Positions 52,031 through 62,200 of a DNA stretch of 64,000 nt are shown here, one piece after another. This stretch comes from Novosphingobium sp. JCM 18896. GTDB taxonomy: Bacteria; Pseudomonadota; Alphaproteobacteria; Sphingomonadales; Sphingomonadaceae. Under the pieces are notes generated by a model, which saw only the letters and a list, made by a program, of their open reading frames with translations, did not search any database and was not told where the DNA came from. Made by a program: the position numbers and the translations under genes. The DNA lies in the NCBI RefSeq assembly GCF_025938095.1, contig NZ_JAPCZF010000006.1, forward strand, positions 62,001 to 126,000, written 5' to 3'. Numbering within the stretch: the stretch's first letter is position 1; each line of letters begins with the position of its first letter.

Positions 52031-53406
52031 ACCAGGGCCCGACCCGCAGCTGGCAGAGCCGCAGCACCGCCTCGCGCTGGGCCAGGCGACTGGCGGCGCC
52101 CGCCGTGCTCGCGGTGCTGGCCGCCGTAGCGACGGTGGTGTCGAGCGCGGCGCCGCCGGCCAAGGAACGCATCGTCGTGCCCAAGACCCTGCCCGCCGGG
52201 CGCGCGTCGCCCCTGCTGATCGGCGTCGGCACCCATTTCGGCATCGGCGGCGAATACAATTACCAGATCGACGAGAGCGCGCGGCTGATCGACGAACTCG
52301 GCTTCGACTCGTTCCGCGACGATCTCGACTGGCCCGCCTTCCAGGATGCGGGCGGCGTGTTTCCCGGCCGGCTCGGCCAGTTCATGGCCGCGACCAAGGC
52401 GCGCCCGCTGTTGATCCTCACCGCCGGAAACCGCCGGATCGAAGGCGCCAATCCGCCTGTCACCCCCGGCGGCCGCACCGCCTATGCCAAGTTCGCGGCG
52501 CAGGTCGCGGCCACCCCGCAGGCCGATCGCGCGCTGCTCGAACTCGGCAACGAATGGAACCTGCGCGCGGTCATGGGCCGCGCGGCACTGGCCGGAGCGG
52601 GCCGCACCGACGATCCGCGCGCTGCGGGCAACTACGTGCCGCTGGCCCGCGCCGCGATCGCCGCAGCCGGGTCGGCCAATCCGCGCGCCACCCTGCTCTA
52701 CGGTGCCGCCGGCACCGATCCGCAATGGCAATGGCTGGGCGCGGTCGCCGCCGGGCTCAAACAGCAACGCGCGGGGCTTTCGGTCCACTACTACAACCAT
52801 TGCAAGCCCGCGGCCGATCGCACCGCGAGCGAGGCGATCGGCGAGATGCAGCGGCTGCGCGAAACGCTGGGCGGCACGGCGGGTAGCGCGCCCGATCTCT
52901 ACATCACCGAGATCGGCTGGCCCACGGCGACCAGCTGCCGGATTTCGCGGGAGCAATCGGCCGACAATCTCGCCCAGTTCCTGCTGTGGTCGATGGCAAC
53001 GCCTTGGGTGCGCGGGGTTTGGATCTACCAGCTCAAGGACCAGGGGCTGAAGACCGACGATATCGAGGACAACTTCGGGCTATACGACTACCACTACCAG
53101 CCGAAACCAGCCGCCTGCCTGGTCAAGGAGTCGATTGCCCTGTCACGCGCAATGCGACAGGGACGCGTCGTCTATCGCTCCCCGCGCGTCACCGTGCTCG
53201 ACTATGTCGGCGCGGACGGGCGCAAGCTGATCGCCTGGACCAACGAAGCCGAGGCCACCGCCACCCTGCGCGCGGCGGATAGCGTTGCAAGCCGACCGCT
53301 CTGCGGGACGGGTGCCAAGGGCACCACGGTCGGCATCACCAACACACCGACCGTCATCGCCCTGACGCAACCGAACGCCGACACGACCTTCGAGGCCGAA
53401 TTTTGA
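52027..53406 (+). CDS. Clan GH-A-like glycoside hydrolase, membrane-anchored or exported
   Basis: 459 residues. Residues 22-42 are hydrophobic (signal or anchor). A TIM-barrel-like domain follows (ESARLIDELGFDSFRDDLDW), with acid/base candidate Glu176 in ELGNEWN and nucleophile candidate Glu295 in ITEIGWPT. The C-terminal 100 residues (YRSPRVTVLDYVG) look like a beta domain. The two-Glu pattern is typical of GH5/GH39-type retaining enzymes. It may trim or modify the EPS. ATGA overlap with the methyltransferase gene. Confidence 0.82.
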   Translation: MNQGPTRSWQSRSTASRWARRLAAPAVLAVLAAVATVVSSAAPPAKERIVVPKTLPAGRASPLLIGVGTHFGIGGEYNYQIDESARLIDELGFDSFRDDLDWPAFQDAGGVFPGRLGQFMAATKARPLLILTAGNRRIEGANPPVTPGGRTAYAKFAAQVAATPQADRALLELGNEWNLRAVMGRAALAGAGRTDDPRAAGNYVPLARAAIAAAGSANPRATLLYGAAGTDPQWQWLGAVAAGLKQQRAGLSVHYYNHCKPAADRTASEAIGEMQRLRETLGGTAGSAPDLYITEIGWPTATSCRISREQSADNLAQFLLWSMATPWVRGVWIYQLKDQGLKTDDIEDNFGLYDYHYQPKPAACLVKESIALSRAMRQGRVVYRSPRVTVLDYVGADGRKLIAWTNEAEATATLRAADSVASRPLCGTGAKGTTVGITNTPTVIALTQPNADTTFEAEF

Positions 53407-54494
53407 CGCGCCCCACCGCCTCCACCGTCGCGGGCAAGGCCAGCCGGCTTGAAGGCATCCAGGCGCTGCGCTTCCTTGCGGCCTTGCTCGTGGTGATCGG
53501 TCACTGCCAGCACGAAGCGCTGGCGGCGCTCGGCGACCAGGCCGGCGCCTTCGGCCTGATCGCCTTCGACTGGGGCCTCGGCGTCGACATCTTCTTCGTC
53601 ATCAGCGGCTTCATCATGTGGCACCTGATGCAGGATTCGTTCGGCCAACCCGGCGAGGCGCAACGCTTTCTGCGCCGCCGCGTGTTGCGCATCGTGCCGA
53701 TCTACTGGCTGGGGACGACCGCGATCGCGCTGGCCACGCTGTCGGCCTTCACACTGGCAGAATCGCTGCCCTTCGCACTGGCCTCCTATCTCTTCATCCC
53801 CTGGCCGCATCCCGACGGGCGCGGCCTGTTTCCGGTGCTCACGCTCGGCTGGACGCTGAACTACGAGATGATGTTCTACTGCGTCTTCGCGCTGGCGCTG
53901 ACCCTGCCGCGGCGTCTGGGCTTGACGCTGCTGCTGTCGGTCTTCGCGGCGCTGTTCGTCGCGGCGCGGCTGGCCCCGCCCCAGGCTTTCATGCTCAAGT
54001 TCTGGGGCGATCCGATCATTTTCGAATTCCTGTTCGGCATCGGCCTGGCGGCACTGCATCGTCATCGCCCGCCGCTGCCCGGCTGGCTGGCGCTGACCGC
54101 AGCCGGCATCGGCTTCCTGCTGGCGACCTGGTCCTACCAGACCGGCGCCTACCATGAGCTCGCGCGCGCCATCACCGGCGGCATTCCCGCGCTGCTCATC
54201 GTCGGCGCCGTCGTCTGCGGACCTCAACCGGCGATGACCTCTTGGCCGGCGCGGATGGCCGTGCTGGGCGGCGATGCGTCCTATGCGCTCTACTTGGCGC
54301 ACCCTTTCGCGCTCAAGGCGGTGGCCGCGGTGTCGGCCCGGCTCGGTCTGTGGAACGTCCCCGTCGTGCCGATCCTCGCCATGCTGGCAGCCGCGGTCGT
54401 CGCCTCCGTGCTGATCTACCGCTTCGTCGAGCGCCCGATCCTGAGCCTGCTCCAGCGCCGTTTCGCGCGCCCGGCGATGCGGTTGGGGAACTGA
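53403..54494 (+). CDS. Acyltransferase family 3 membrane protein
   Basis: 363 residues, about ten helices. GIQALRFLAALLVVIGHCQH and FFVISGFIMW are acyltransferase-3 hallmarks, and GDASYALYLAHPF lies near the C-terminus. It starts at a TTG that overlaps the previous TGA (TTGA); no ATG fits well. It may add O-acetyl or similar groups to the periplasmic repeat unit. Confidence 0.9.
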   Translation: MTRPTASTVAGKASRLEGIQALRFLAALLVVIGHCQHEALAALGDQAGAFGLIAFDWGLGVDIFFVISGFIMWHLMQDSFGQPGEAQRFLRRRVLRIVPIYWLGTTAIALATLSAFTLAESLPFALASYLFIPWPHPDGRGLFPVLTLGWTLNYEMMFYCVFALALTLPRRLGLTLLLSVFAALFVAARLAPPQAFMLKFWGDPIIFEFLFGIGLAALHRHRPPLPGWLALTAAGIGFLLATWSYQTGAYHELARAITGGIPALLIVGAVVCGPQPAMTSWPARMAVLGGDASYALYLAHPFALKAVAAVSARLGLWNVPVVPILAMLAAAVVASVLIYRFVERPILSLLQRRFARPAMRLGN

Positions 54495-54495
54495 C

Positions 54496-55887
54496 ATGGC
54501 GACCCTCGCCCCCGACCTCGCCGACCGATCCTGGCGCACAGCACCGGCCGCCTCCCAGTCGAAGCCGGCGGACGGGTTCCTGTCCCAATGGATGCTGCGG
54601 CTGTTGTTCCTCGACGTCGCGCTCTACGCGATCCGCGACACGCTGACTGGTTCGATCCGCTACTACATGGACATGTTCGGGCTATCGACCTTGTGGTTCG
54701 TGCCCGACGTGATCGCTTTCGTCGTGTTCGGCTATTTCTGCTACACCGCGATCATCCAGAACCGCTCGCTCCTGGCGGCGATGCTGGTGGTCAACTTCTT
54801 CGCGGCGGCGGTGATCGGCGCGATCTACATGAACCAGTCGAGCCTGGCCTTCGTGACCGGGATCAAGGCGGTGATACCGCTGTTCGTCGGCATGGCCTTC
54901 ATCGACCGGTCGATCACCGAGAAGCGGTACTGCCGGATCATCCTGTTCACGATGATGGCGATGTCGGCGATCGGCCTGATCTTCGCGCCCCATTCGAACT
55001 ACCCCTGGGTCGGCGCGAACATCAGCAACTTCGGGTTCGAAAAGACCGTGGGCAAGCTGTGGTGGGCCGGCGGCGTGGTGCGCTACGGCGGTTTCGCCGG
55101 GGACAGCACGATGGCCGCCTTCATGGTCATCTTCCCCTATTTCCTGCTCTACAACCACCTGCCGCGCTGGGCCAACGTGGCGCTGTGGCCGGTGCTGTTC
55201 TACGCGCTCGACATTTCGACCAGCAAGACGGCCAGCGGCGTGCTCGCGGCCTTCGTGGCCTATTACGTCGCGATCCACATCCTGATCCCGGCGCACCGAC
55301 GCCTGGGTCTGCAGCAAGGCGTCGCGGTCTCGTCCTACCTGCTCGTGCTGTTCCCCATCCTGATGATCTTCGTGCTCGGCGGCGCCAATATCGACGCGAA
55401 CTATCCCGATCTGTTCAGCCTGCAGGACCGGATCGACAATTCCTGGCAGAAGCCGTTCGAATACCTGTCGCAGACCTATCCGGCCGGGCTCCTGACCGGC
55501 TGCGGCCTCGGCTGCTTCTCCTATCCGATGACCTATACCGAGATGGCCGGCTATGCCGTGCCGGTCGATAACTTCTACATCACGACCTATCTGTTCCTCG
55601 GCATTCCCTTCGCGATCCTGGTGATCGCCCAGGCTTTCGCGGTGCGGAACCTGCGCGACCCGAGCAAGCTCGCGCTCGTCGCGATGCTCAACATCTACAC
55701 GGTCACAGTCGCCTGTTACGGGCCTTCGTTCGCCACGATCATCGCCGGCTACGTGTTCAGCGGCCTGTTCGGCAAGGCGGCTTTCGGCCCCTCCTATGCG
55801 CGCAAGCACCGCCGCAGTGCCGCCAAGACACCACCGGATCCCTCCATCGCGGAAGAACCCGCCCACCGTCCAGGAGCCGCCGCATGA
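54496..55887 (+). CDS. Polymerase/ligase-like membrane protein (Wzy candidate)
   Basis: 463 residues with about 11 helices and a large periplasmic loop (about 295-360, DLFSLQDRIDNSWQKPFEYL then GCGLGCFSYPM). An O-antigen-ligase/Wzy topology is evident, though no short motif proves it. It starts 2 nt after the acyltransferase stop and ends in an ATGA overlap with a second acyltransferase gene. It is the only Wzy candidate in the locus. Confidence 0.8.
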   Translation: MATLAPDLADRSWRTAPAASQSKPADGFLSQWMLRLLFLDVALYAIRDTLTGSIRYYMDMFGLSTLWFVPDVIAFVVFGYFCYTAIIQNRSLLAAMLVVNFFAAAVIGAIYMNQSSLAFVTGIKAVIPLFVGMAFIDRSITEKRYCRIILFTMMAMSAIGLIFAPHSNYPWVGANISNFGFEKTVGKLWWAGGVVRYGGFAGDSTMAAFMVIFPYFLLYNHLPRWANVALWPVLFYALDISTSKTASGVLAAFVAYYVAIHILIPAHRRLGLQQGVAVSSYLLVLFPILMIFVLGGANIDANYPDLFSLQDRIDNSWQKPFEYLSQTYPAGLLTGCGLGCFSYPMTYTEMAGYAVPVDNFYITTYLFLGIPFAILVIAQAFAVRNLRDPSKLALVAMLNIYTVTVACYGPSFATIIAGYVFSGLFGKAAFGPSYARKHRRSAAKTPPDPSIAEEPAHRPGAAA

Positions 55888-56984
55888 CCGAAGCGCGTCC
55901 CAAGCACCGGCTCGATCACATCGATGGGCTTCGCGGCCTCGCCGCCTTCGCCGTGCTGCTCGGCCACTGGGCCGAATATGTCGGCCACGTCACGCCGTTC
56001 CGGCCGCTGGGCGAACTGCTGACGGGGGCCTTCCGCGACTATTTCAGCACGGGCCGGCTCGGCATCGTCGCCTTCTTCTGCATCAGCGGCTTCGTCATCC
56101 CGTTCAGCTTCAGCGGCCCGGCGCCGATCGGCAAGTTCGTGATCAGCCGGTTCTTCCGGCTGTACCCGGCCTATTGGGCCTCGATCCTGCTGGCGATCCT
56201 GGTCGTCCCGCTGTTCTCGGGCCATGTCTTCGGGACCTGGCAGATCGTCGCCAACCTGACGATGGTGCAGATGCTGCTGCGTGCGCCCGACATCCTGGGC
56301 GTCTACTGGACGCTGTTCATCGAGCTGATCTTCTACGGGATCTGCCTGCTCGCCTTCGCCGGGCGGCTGCTGCACAATCCGCGCTTCAATCTCGCGATGA
56401 TGGGGCTGTTCCTGGGCCTGGCCCTGGCAATGGGCGGCTACCGCTGGATAAACCCGCAAAGCGACCTGCCCGTCGGCCTGCCGACCTACCTCGCGGCGAT
56501 GCATTTCGGCACGATCGCGCGGATCTGCATCCTAGAACGCGACGCTTTCGCCTGCCGGATGTTCTGGCCCTCGGCGCTACTGCTGGCCGGGGTGACGACC
56601 ACGGCGAATACCTTGGCCTATCTCCACGCGCAGAACGAACTCGTGGGCTGGGTCGCCGCCAACACCGGCTACCTCGCGGGGCTCGCGTTATTCTTGCTCT
56701 GTGCGCTGCGGCGCTGGTTCGGCGGTGCGCTGTTTGCCTGGTTCGGGCTGATCAGCTATTCGCTGTACCTGTTCCACCCGATCTTCCTGCACATCTTCGT
56801 CGGGCTCTGGCCGACCATGCCCTGGACCGTATCGCTCGCGGTGCTCACGCCGATGCTGTTCCTCGGCTCGATCGGCACCGCCGCGCTGGTCCAGAAATAT
56901 ATCGAGGCACCAGCAGTCGCGCTCGGTCGCGCATTCGACCAGCGCTACCGCGACTGGACCGCGCGCCGCACGCAAAGCGCGTGA
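55884..56984 (+). CDS. Acyltransferase family 3 membrane protein (second)
   Basis: 366 residues, about ten helices. DHIDGLRGLAAFAVLLGHWA and IVAFFCISGFVIPFSF, then FGLISYSLYLFHPIF. More distant from the first copy than a recent duplicate would be. Probably another sugar O-acyl decoration enzyme. The locus's plus-strand run ends here. Confidence 0.9.
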   Translation: MTEARPKHRLDHIDGLRGLAAFAVLLGHWAEYVGHVTPFRPLGELLTGAFRDYFSTGRLGIVAFFCISGFVIPFSFSGPAPIGKFVISRFFRLYPAYWASILLAILVVPLFSGHVFGTWQIVANLTMVQMLLRAPDILGVYWTLFIELIFYGICLLAFAGRLLHNPRFNLAMMGLFLGLALAMGGYRWINPQSDLPVGLPTYLAAMHFGTIARICILERDAFACRMFWPSALLLAGVTTTANTLAYLHAQNELVGWVAANTGYLAGLALFLLCALRRWFGGALFAWFGLISYSLYLFHPIFLHIFVGLWPTMPWTVSLAVLTPMLFLGSIGTAALVQKYIEAPAVALGRAFDQRYRDWTARRTQSA

Positions 56985-57000
56985 GGCGCGCGCGCCGCAA

Positions 57001-57804
57001 TCAGAACAGCTTTTCCTTGATGACCAGCACGTCTTCCGGCTGGACGGCATCGTCGAGCTTGAGGCCTTCGACGCGCTTGCCCCCGCGCCGCACCTCGATC
57101 TTGCTCGAGGCCGCCAGGGTCGGGCCGCCGGCCTGGGCCATCGCCTGGCGATAGGTCATGCCGGGCTGAAACTTGTAGCCGCCCGGCTCGTTGACCTGGC
57201 CGTAGACGAAGAAGCGCTCCTGCGGCGGCACGAACAGCACGTCGCCCGGCTCGAGCCGGCGCGTGGCGGCACCGCTCATGTCGTTGAGCGAAATGCGTGC
57301 GGGCGCGCCGCCGCTGGCCGGGGTCAGGATCACCGCGTTCGCACCCGAATCCTTGATCCCGCCCGCGAGCGCGATCATCGAGGCGACGGTATAGGGCCGG
57401 TCGAGCGGATAGTTGCCCGCGCTGGGCACGTCGCCCAGCACGGTCACGGTCTTGCTGATGAAGCTGGTCACGTCGACGTTGACCGAGGGCTTCACCAGGT
57501 ACCCCCCCCGCTCATAGGCCTGGGCGATCTCGCGGCTCAGGTCTCCGGTGGTCTTGCCCAAAGCCTGGACCGGACCGAGCAGGACGAGGTTGACGGTGCC
57601 GTCCGCCTTGATCCGCGTCTTCACGGTCATGTCGGGCTGGCCGAAGATCTTGACCTCGACCTCGTCGTTCGGGCCGAGGAGATAGTCGGCCGCTTGCCGC
57701 GGCGCGGCTGGCTGCGCCGCGGCAAGCTGCTGGGCGTGAACGACACCGGCCGTGCCGAGAGCCAGGGGAGCGACCAAATACATCGCGGCGATCAGATCGC
57801 GCAT
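57001..57804 (-). CDS. Polysaccharide export protein (Wza/OPX family)
   Basis: 267 residues, signal peptide about 1-25 (ending VVHAQQ). Poly_export domain YLLGPNDEVEVKIFGQPDMT, then SLBB-like units (VTVLGDVPSAGNYPLDRPYT and FVYGQVNEPGGYKFQPGMTY). It forms the periplasm-spanning/outer-membrane channel. No lipobox cysteine is evident. GGAG lies 8 nt before the ATG. Convergent to the acyltransferase gene, with 16 nt between stops. Confidence 0.93.
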   Translation of the reverse strand: MRDLIAAMYLVAPLALGTAGVVHAQQLAAAQPAAPRQAADYLLGPNDEVEVKIFGQPDMTVKTRIKADGTVNLVLLGPVQALGKTTGDLSREIAQAYERGGYLVKPSVNVDVTSFISKTVTVLGDVPSAGNYPLDRPYTVASMIALAGGIKDSGANAVILTPASGGAPARISLNDMSGAATRRLEPGDVLFVPPQERFFVYGQVNEPGGYKFQPGMTYRQAMAQAGGPTLAASSKIEVRRGGKRVEGLKLDDAVQPEDVLVIKEKLF

Positions 57805-57820
57805 CTGCTTGTCTCCATTG

Positions 57821-59050
57821 CTAGAAAACCGCCTCCGCCCCCAAGGTCACGGTAAAGGCCTTGTAGTTGCCGACCACCGCATCGTCGGTCGCTCGGCTGT
57901 AGTAGCCCGCGCCGCCGACCAGCTTGAATCGTTCGGTCAGCTTGCGCCGCAGGTTGAGTTCGGCGGCCCAGACACGATCCCGGTCGATCGGCGAGCGATT
58001 GGTGATCGTCTCGTGCCGGAAGCGGCGGTCGCGCCGCTCGACACTGCCTTCGATCTCGGTCAGGCTGCTCAAGGGCAAGCGCAGCCGCGCGGTATAGGCG
58101 TTCTGCAGCACGTAGCCGGTGGTGATCAGGCTGTCGTTGACCACGGTCCGCCGCGATCCCAGCGTGATGACCATCGGGCTCAGCACCCGCGTGGTCGCCG
58201 ACACGTCCCAGCCCAGGCCGTCGTACTTCTGGATCGTCGCGACCGTCGGCCGGACGCGTAGTGCGTGGACGTCGATGTGCGCGGACAGGCGCGACGAGAT
58301 CGCGCGGTCGAAGATCACGCCGGCACGGTCGACGCGGTTGGTATAGCCGAGCCTGTCACGACGCGCCTCTTCACGCTGCACCGCCAATTGCAGGACGCCG
58401 AAGCTGGGCTTCGCGAAGTTCAGGCTGGCCGTGTAGATGTTCGAGGTCTGATCGGCGAAATCGAAGGCGTCCTCGTTGCGTGTGGTCGTGCGCAGGTAGG
58501 AGGCCTTGGGATAGATACCCGCGGGCCGCTCGCACGACACGGCCACGCCGAGTTCGCTGAAGCGCTGCTGGTTCTCGACCGCACTGTTGAGATCGCCGTA
58601 GTTGGCACGCTCAGCGCGGTAGGAGGCCTTGGGGCTCACCGTGCAGGGATTGAGCACCGCGATCTTGCCGCCGATCCGCCCGACGAAGCGCGGCTTGCTG
58701 CGCTCGCCGTTGGACAGGAAGCGATCATAGCCTGCCAGCGCCGAAACGCTCAGGCTGTTCGGACCGGTCGTGCGATTGAACCGCGCCTCGACGGTCGGCG
58801 TGACGATGATGTCGTCGACCTTCGGCGCGACGTCGTCGTTGGTGCGAAAGATGTTGCTATCGTAGGTCGCCTGGACCGCGGCGCGCAGGTTGAAGCCGTT
58901 CTGCTCGGTCGCCGGCAGGGCCTCGAGCTTTTCGCGTTCGGTCTGTGCCAGAGCGGGCGAGGGCAGCATCGCGGCCACGAGCATAAGCGCCGCGCGGCGA
59001 CGCGATGCCAGGCGGCCGGCGAAGCGCCGCTGCGGATTGAGTGCCGTCAT
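57821..59050 (-). CDS. Outer-membrane beta-barrel protein (BBP2/DUF2320 type)
   Basis: 409 residues. Signal sequence to about residue 36 (MLPSPALAQ). The rest is alternating beta-strand pattern (RAAVQATYDSNIFRTNDDVAP, LVGGAGYYSRATDDAVVG) ending in Phe (GAEAVF), a BAM-recognised barrel end. Sphingan loci carry a similar protein beside the Wza gene; a role in export or assembly at the outer membrane is expected. Lies 17 nt upstream of the Wza-type gene in the same operon. Confidence 0.88.
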   Translation of the reverse strand: MTALNPQRRFAGRLASRRRAALMLVAAMLPSPALAQTEREKLEALPATEQNGFNLRAAVQATYDSNIFRTNDDVAPKVDDIIVTPTVEARFNRTTGPNSLSVSALAGYDRFLSNGERSKPRFVGRIGGKIAVLNPCTVSPKASYRAERANYGDLNSAVENQQRFSELGVAVSCERPAGIYPKASYLRTTTRNEDAFDFADQTSNIYTASLNFAKPSFGVLQLAVQREEARRDRLGYTNRVDRAGVIFDRAISSRLSAHIDVHALRVRPTVATIQKYDGLGWDVSATTRVLSPMVITLGSRRTVVNDSLITTGYVLQNAYTARLRLPLSSLTEIEGSVERRDRRFRHETITNRSPIDRDRVWAAELNLRRKLTERFKLVGGAGYYSRATDDAVVGNYKAFTVTLGAEAVF

Positions 59051-59063
59051 CTGCGGCTTTTAC

Positions 59064-59170
59064 TGCGCTGCAGCGTTGCGCGCTGCCAGCGCTTTGTCGC
59101 CAGCCGTTGCTGGATTGCGATGGATTAACAGTATCGCGCTTCGGCCAAGGCCGAAAAATTGTGCAGCGCA
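59064..59170 (-). promoter_or_regulatory. Two near-matches to the TGCAnTGCA motif before the barrel gene
   Basis: TGCGCTGCA (59064-59072) and TGCAGCGCA (59162-59170) are reverse complements of each other, 98 nt apart. The nearer is 13 nt from the start codon. Each differs from the consensus by one base. Confidence 0.3.
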
Positions 59171-59175
59171 CCCTA

Positions 59176-59206
59176 GCCGGCCCCCTCGGTTCGAGAGGGG
59201 GCCGGC
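59176..59206 (-). terminator. Strong hairpin past the RTX protein gene
   Basis: GCCGGCCCCCTC (59176-59187) pairs perfectly with GAGGGGGCCGGC (59195-59206), 12 bp with a 7-nt loop, 6 nt past the stop codon. No T-run. Likely transcription end or mRNA stabiliser for the gene at 59213-62494. Confidence 0.65.
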
Positions 59207-59212
59207 GCAGGA

Positions 59213-62200
59213 TCAGAGCATGAAGCAGCTCGCGTTCAGCGGCGCCGGGGAGTCGACCCAGAAGCTGAAATCGGCCTTGCCGTCGCCGTTCACGTCGCCC
59301 TGAACGAGGAAGTGGTTCGGCGACTCCGCAACCGCGATGAGCTGTCCGGCCTTGCCCGTGAAGGCACCGGTCTCGACGAAGGTGAACTTGTCGTTGTTCG
59401 CCGTGCCCGCGATCGCATCGATCTGCGAGAGATCGATGATGTCGCCCTCGGCACGATTGAAGTCGCGGATCACGTCGCGCGCCTCATTGGTCGACTGAGC
59501 CATCGTCTGGAGCAGGAACGTATCCGCCCCGGCGCCGCCGAACATCGTGTCGGCACCACCGCCCCCGATGATCCTGTCGTTGCCCGCACCGCCCATGATG
59601 ACGTTGTCGCCGGCATTGCCGAACAGCACGTCGTCGAAGGCCGAGCCGGTCAGGTTCTCGAAACCCGACAGCGTGTCGATACCCGCGCCGATCGTGTCCT
59701 GACGACCGAGACCGAGATTGACCGTCACGCCGGCCGTGGCCGATTCGTAGGATACCGTGTCGGTTCCCGTGCCGCCCGAGAGCACGTCGTTGCCCGCGCC
59801 GCCGTCGATCAGATCGTTGCCCGAGCCACCGAGCAGGGTCTGGTCGCCCGCACCGCCGATCAAGGTCGAATCGGTCGTTCCCACCACGGCATGCTTGGTC
59901 AGCGCACCGGTCGTCGGATCGAAGCTCTTCGTAACCGTGGTTCCGGCGAGATCGGTAATCAGCGAGGTCAGCTTCGCGCCGGCCGCGTTGTAAGTGAAGG
60001 TCTGCTTGGTGCCGTCGGCCTCGATGCGGGTCGAGCTGGCGAGCTTGCCCGCCGTGTCATAGGTCGCGAGCGCCTTGGCACCGCTCGCGGCGTAGTTCTC
60101 GGTCGAATAGAGCGTGCCATCGGCGCGTTCGCGCACGACCGCGGTGACTTTGCCCGTCGCGTCGAAATACTGGTGCTGCTGCGTGTAGGCCAGGCCCGTC
60201 AGCTTGTAGGCGAACGATTCACCGGTCCCGTTGGCGTTTACGACCGTCTTGTGCGTCAGAGCGCCCGTCGTCGCGTCGTAGAGCTTGGTGGTCTTCGTCC
60301 CCGAAACGTCGACCTGCAGCGTCGAGATCGCCACGCCCGAACTGTTGTAGGTCGAGATCAGCTTTGCTCCATTCGCCTCGATCCGCGTGGTCGAAGCCAG
60401 CTTGCCCGCCGTATCGTAGCTCGAGAACGCCTTGGCCCCGGTCGCACCGTAGTTCTCGGTCGAATAGAGCGTACCGTCAGCGCGCGTGCGGACCACGCCC
60501 GTGACCTTGCCCGACTGGTCGAGGTATTGCTGCTGCTGCGTATAGGGCAGCCCGGTCAGGTTGTAGGCGGTGGCCTCGCCGCTGCCGTCCGCCTTGGTGA
60601 CCTGCTTGTTGGTCAGCTTGCCCTCGGCGTCGTAGGTCATCGCCGTCTTGGTGCCGTCGGCGCTGACCGAGTTGACCGTGCGCGCGCTGCCCGTGCCCAG
60701 CACCTCGACGCTGCGTTCGCCCGTCGCGGTCACCTTCGAGATGCTGGTCGCCAGGTTGTTGGTGAAGTTCGTCGAGATCGACGAGCCATCGGGCGCTTCG
60801 GACTTCGTCCAGAGCTTGAACCCGGTGACCGCGTCGAAGCTCGTGGTCACCCGCAAACCGGCCGCCGAGACATCGACACGCTCGATGATCTTGCCGCCCG
60901 TATAGCGCGACACGCTGCGCGAACCGTCGGTACCAACGGTCTGCTCGTACTGCTTCACGCCGTTGGTAAAGGCGATATCAGTCGTCGCCACGAGCTTGCC
61001 GCTGGCGTCGTAGTTCTGGTCCTTCTCCCAATTCGTCCCGGTCAGCGCGACGACGAACGAATAGCCACCATCGACCTTGGCCAGCACGTCGCCATAGTTG
61101 GCGATGATGTACTTCAGCGTCTCGTTGGTCGAGACCGCGAGCTTGTGCGTGTCGCTGAGGACGATTTTCGTGAGCTGCGGATTGTCGGCTAGTTGATCGA
61201 GCTGCGCCACGAAATCGGCGGCAGTCATCGTCATTTCGGCCGGCGTGGTATCGGCGGCTGGCGTGACCGGCCCCGATGCCCCGACTTCGACGATGAGCGG
61301 CCGATCGCCGACCGCCAGGGTCACCGCACTCACGTTGTGATAAACCGCGACCGGGCTCGAGCCGGCGATCGGATCGTAGACGTAGACGCTTTCCTGGACC
61401 GATCCGAACTCGACCTTGGTCTGGACCGCAGCCGTGGTGTTCTCGACGTTCTGGACGTCGTTCCAGACCTGCACGTCGCGCCACAGCACGATGTCGTAGA
61501 CGCCCTCGCCCTTGGCCAAGGTCAGCGCGTGCCCGTCCGACGGCAGACCCGTGGCGGTGAACTGGGTGCCGCTGGTGACGGCCGTGCCGCTGGCGCTGGC
61601 ATTGCCGAGCACCGTGGTCAGGTTGTGCAGTGCCACGGCCGCGAGCTTGGGCGTGCCATCGTGCTCGAACAGACCGAAATTCCGCTCGCGATCGCCCTTG
61701 TCGGTGGTCTGGTTGCTGTCGAACAGCTCGTAGAGGAAGGTCTGGGCCGAGCCGTTCTCGAAGGCGTTGAACAGCGCCGTCAGGGTCAGCTTGGCCTGGC
61801 TCGACTGGTTGACGCCCAGGCGATCCTCGGTTTCGTGCGTGGTATAGCCGGTCTCGGTGATGAAGACCTTCTGACCGCCGACGGCATTGGTCGCGAGCGC
61901 GAGCAGGCGTTCCTGTTGCGCGTCGGCGCTCCCACCGGTGGCGGTATAGGCGTGCGAGTTGCCATAGTCGGCATAGAGCGAAAGATTGCCGACCGCCGCG
62001 TACTTGCTGGCGTCCTCATGCCCGATCGAGAGATTGATCACCGGTATGCCGGCGAGATCGGCGTTCGTCTTAACCGCGCCATAGAGCACTTGCTGCGCCG
62101 CCGCGGCGCCGGCCAACGTGGTGTTGCCGTTGAAGTTGACCGCGTTGAGGTCGACCTCGTTGAGGCCTTCGACCGCGATCACCGCGCCGGGATTGCCCTT

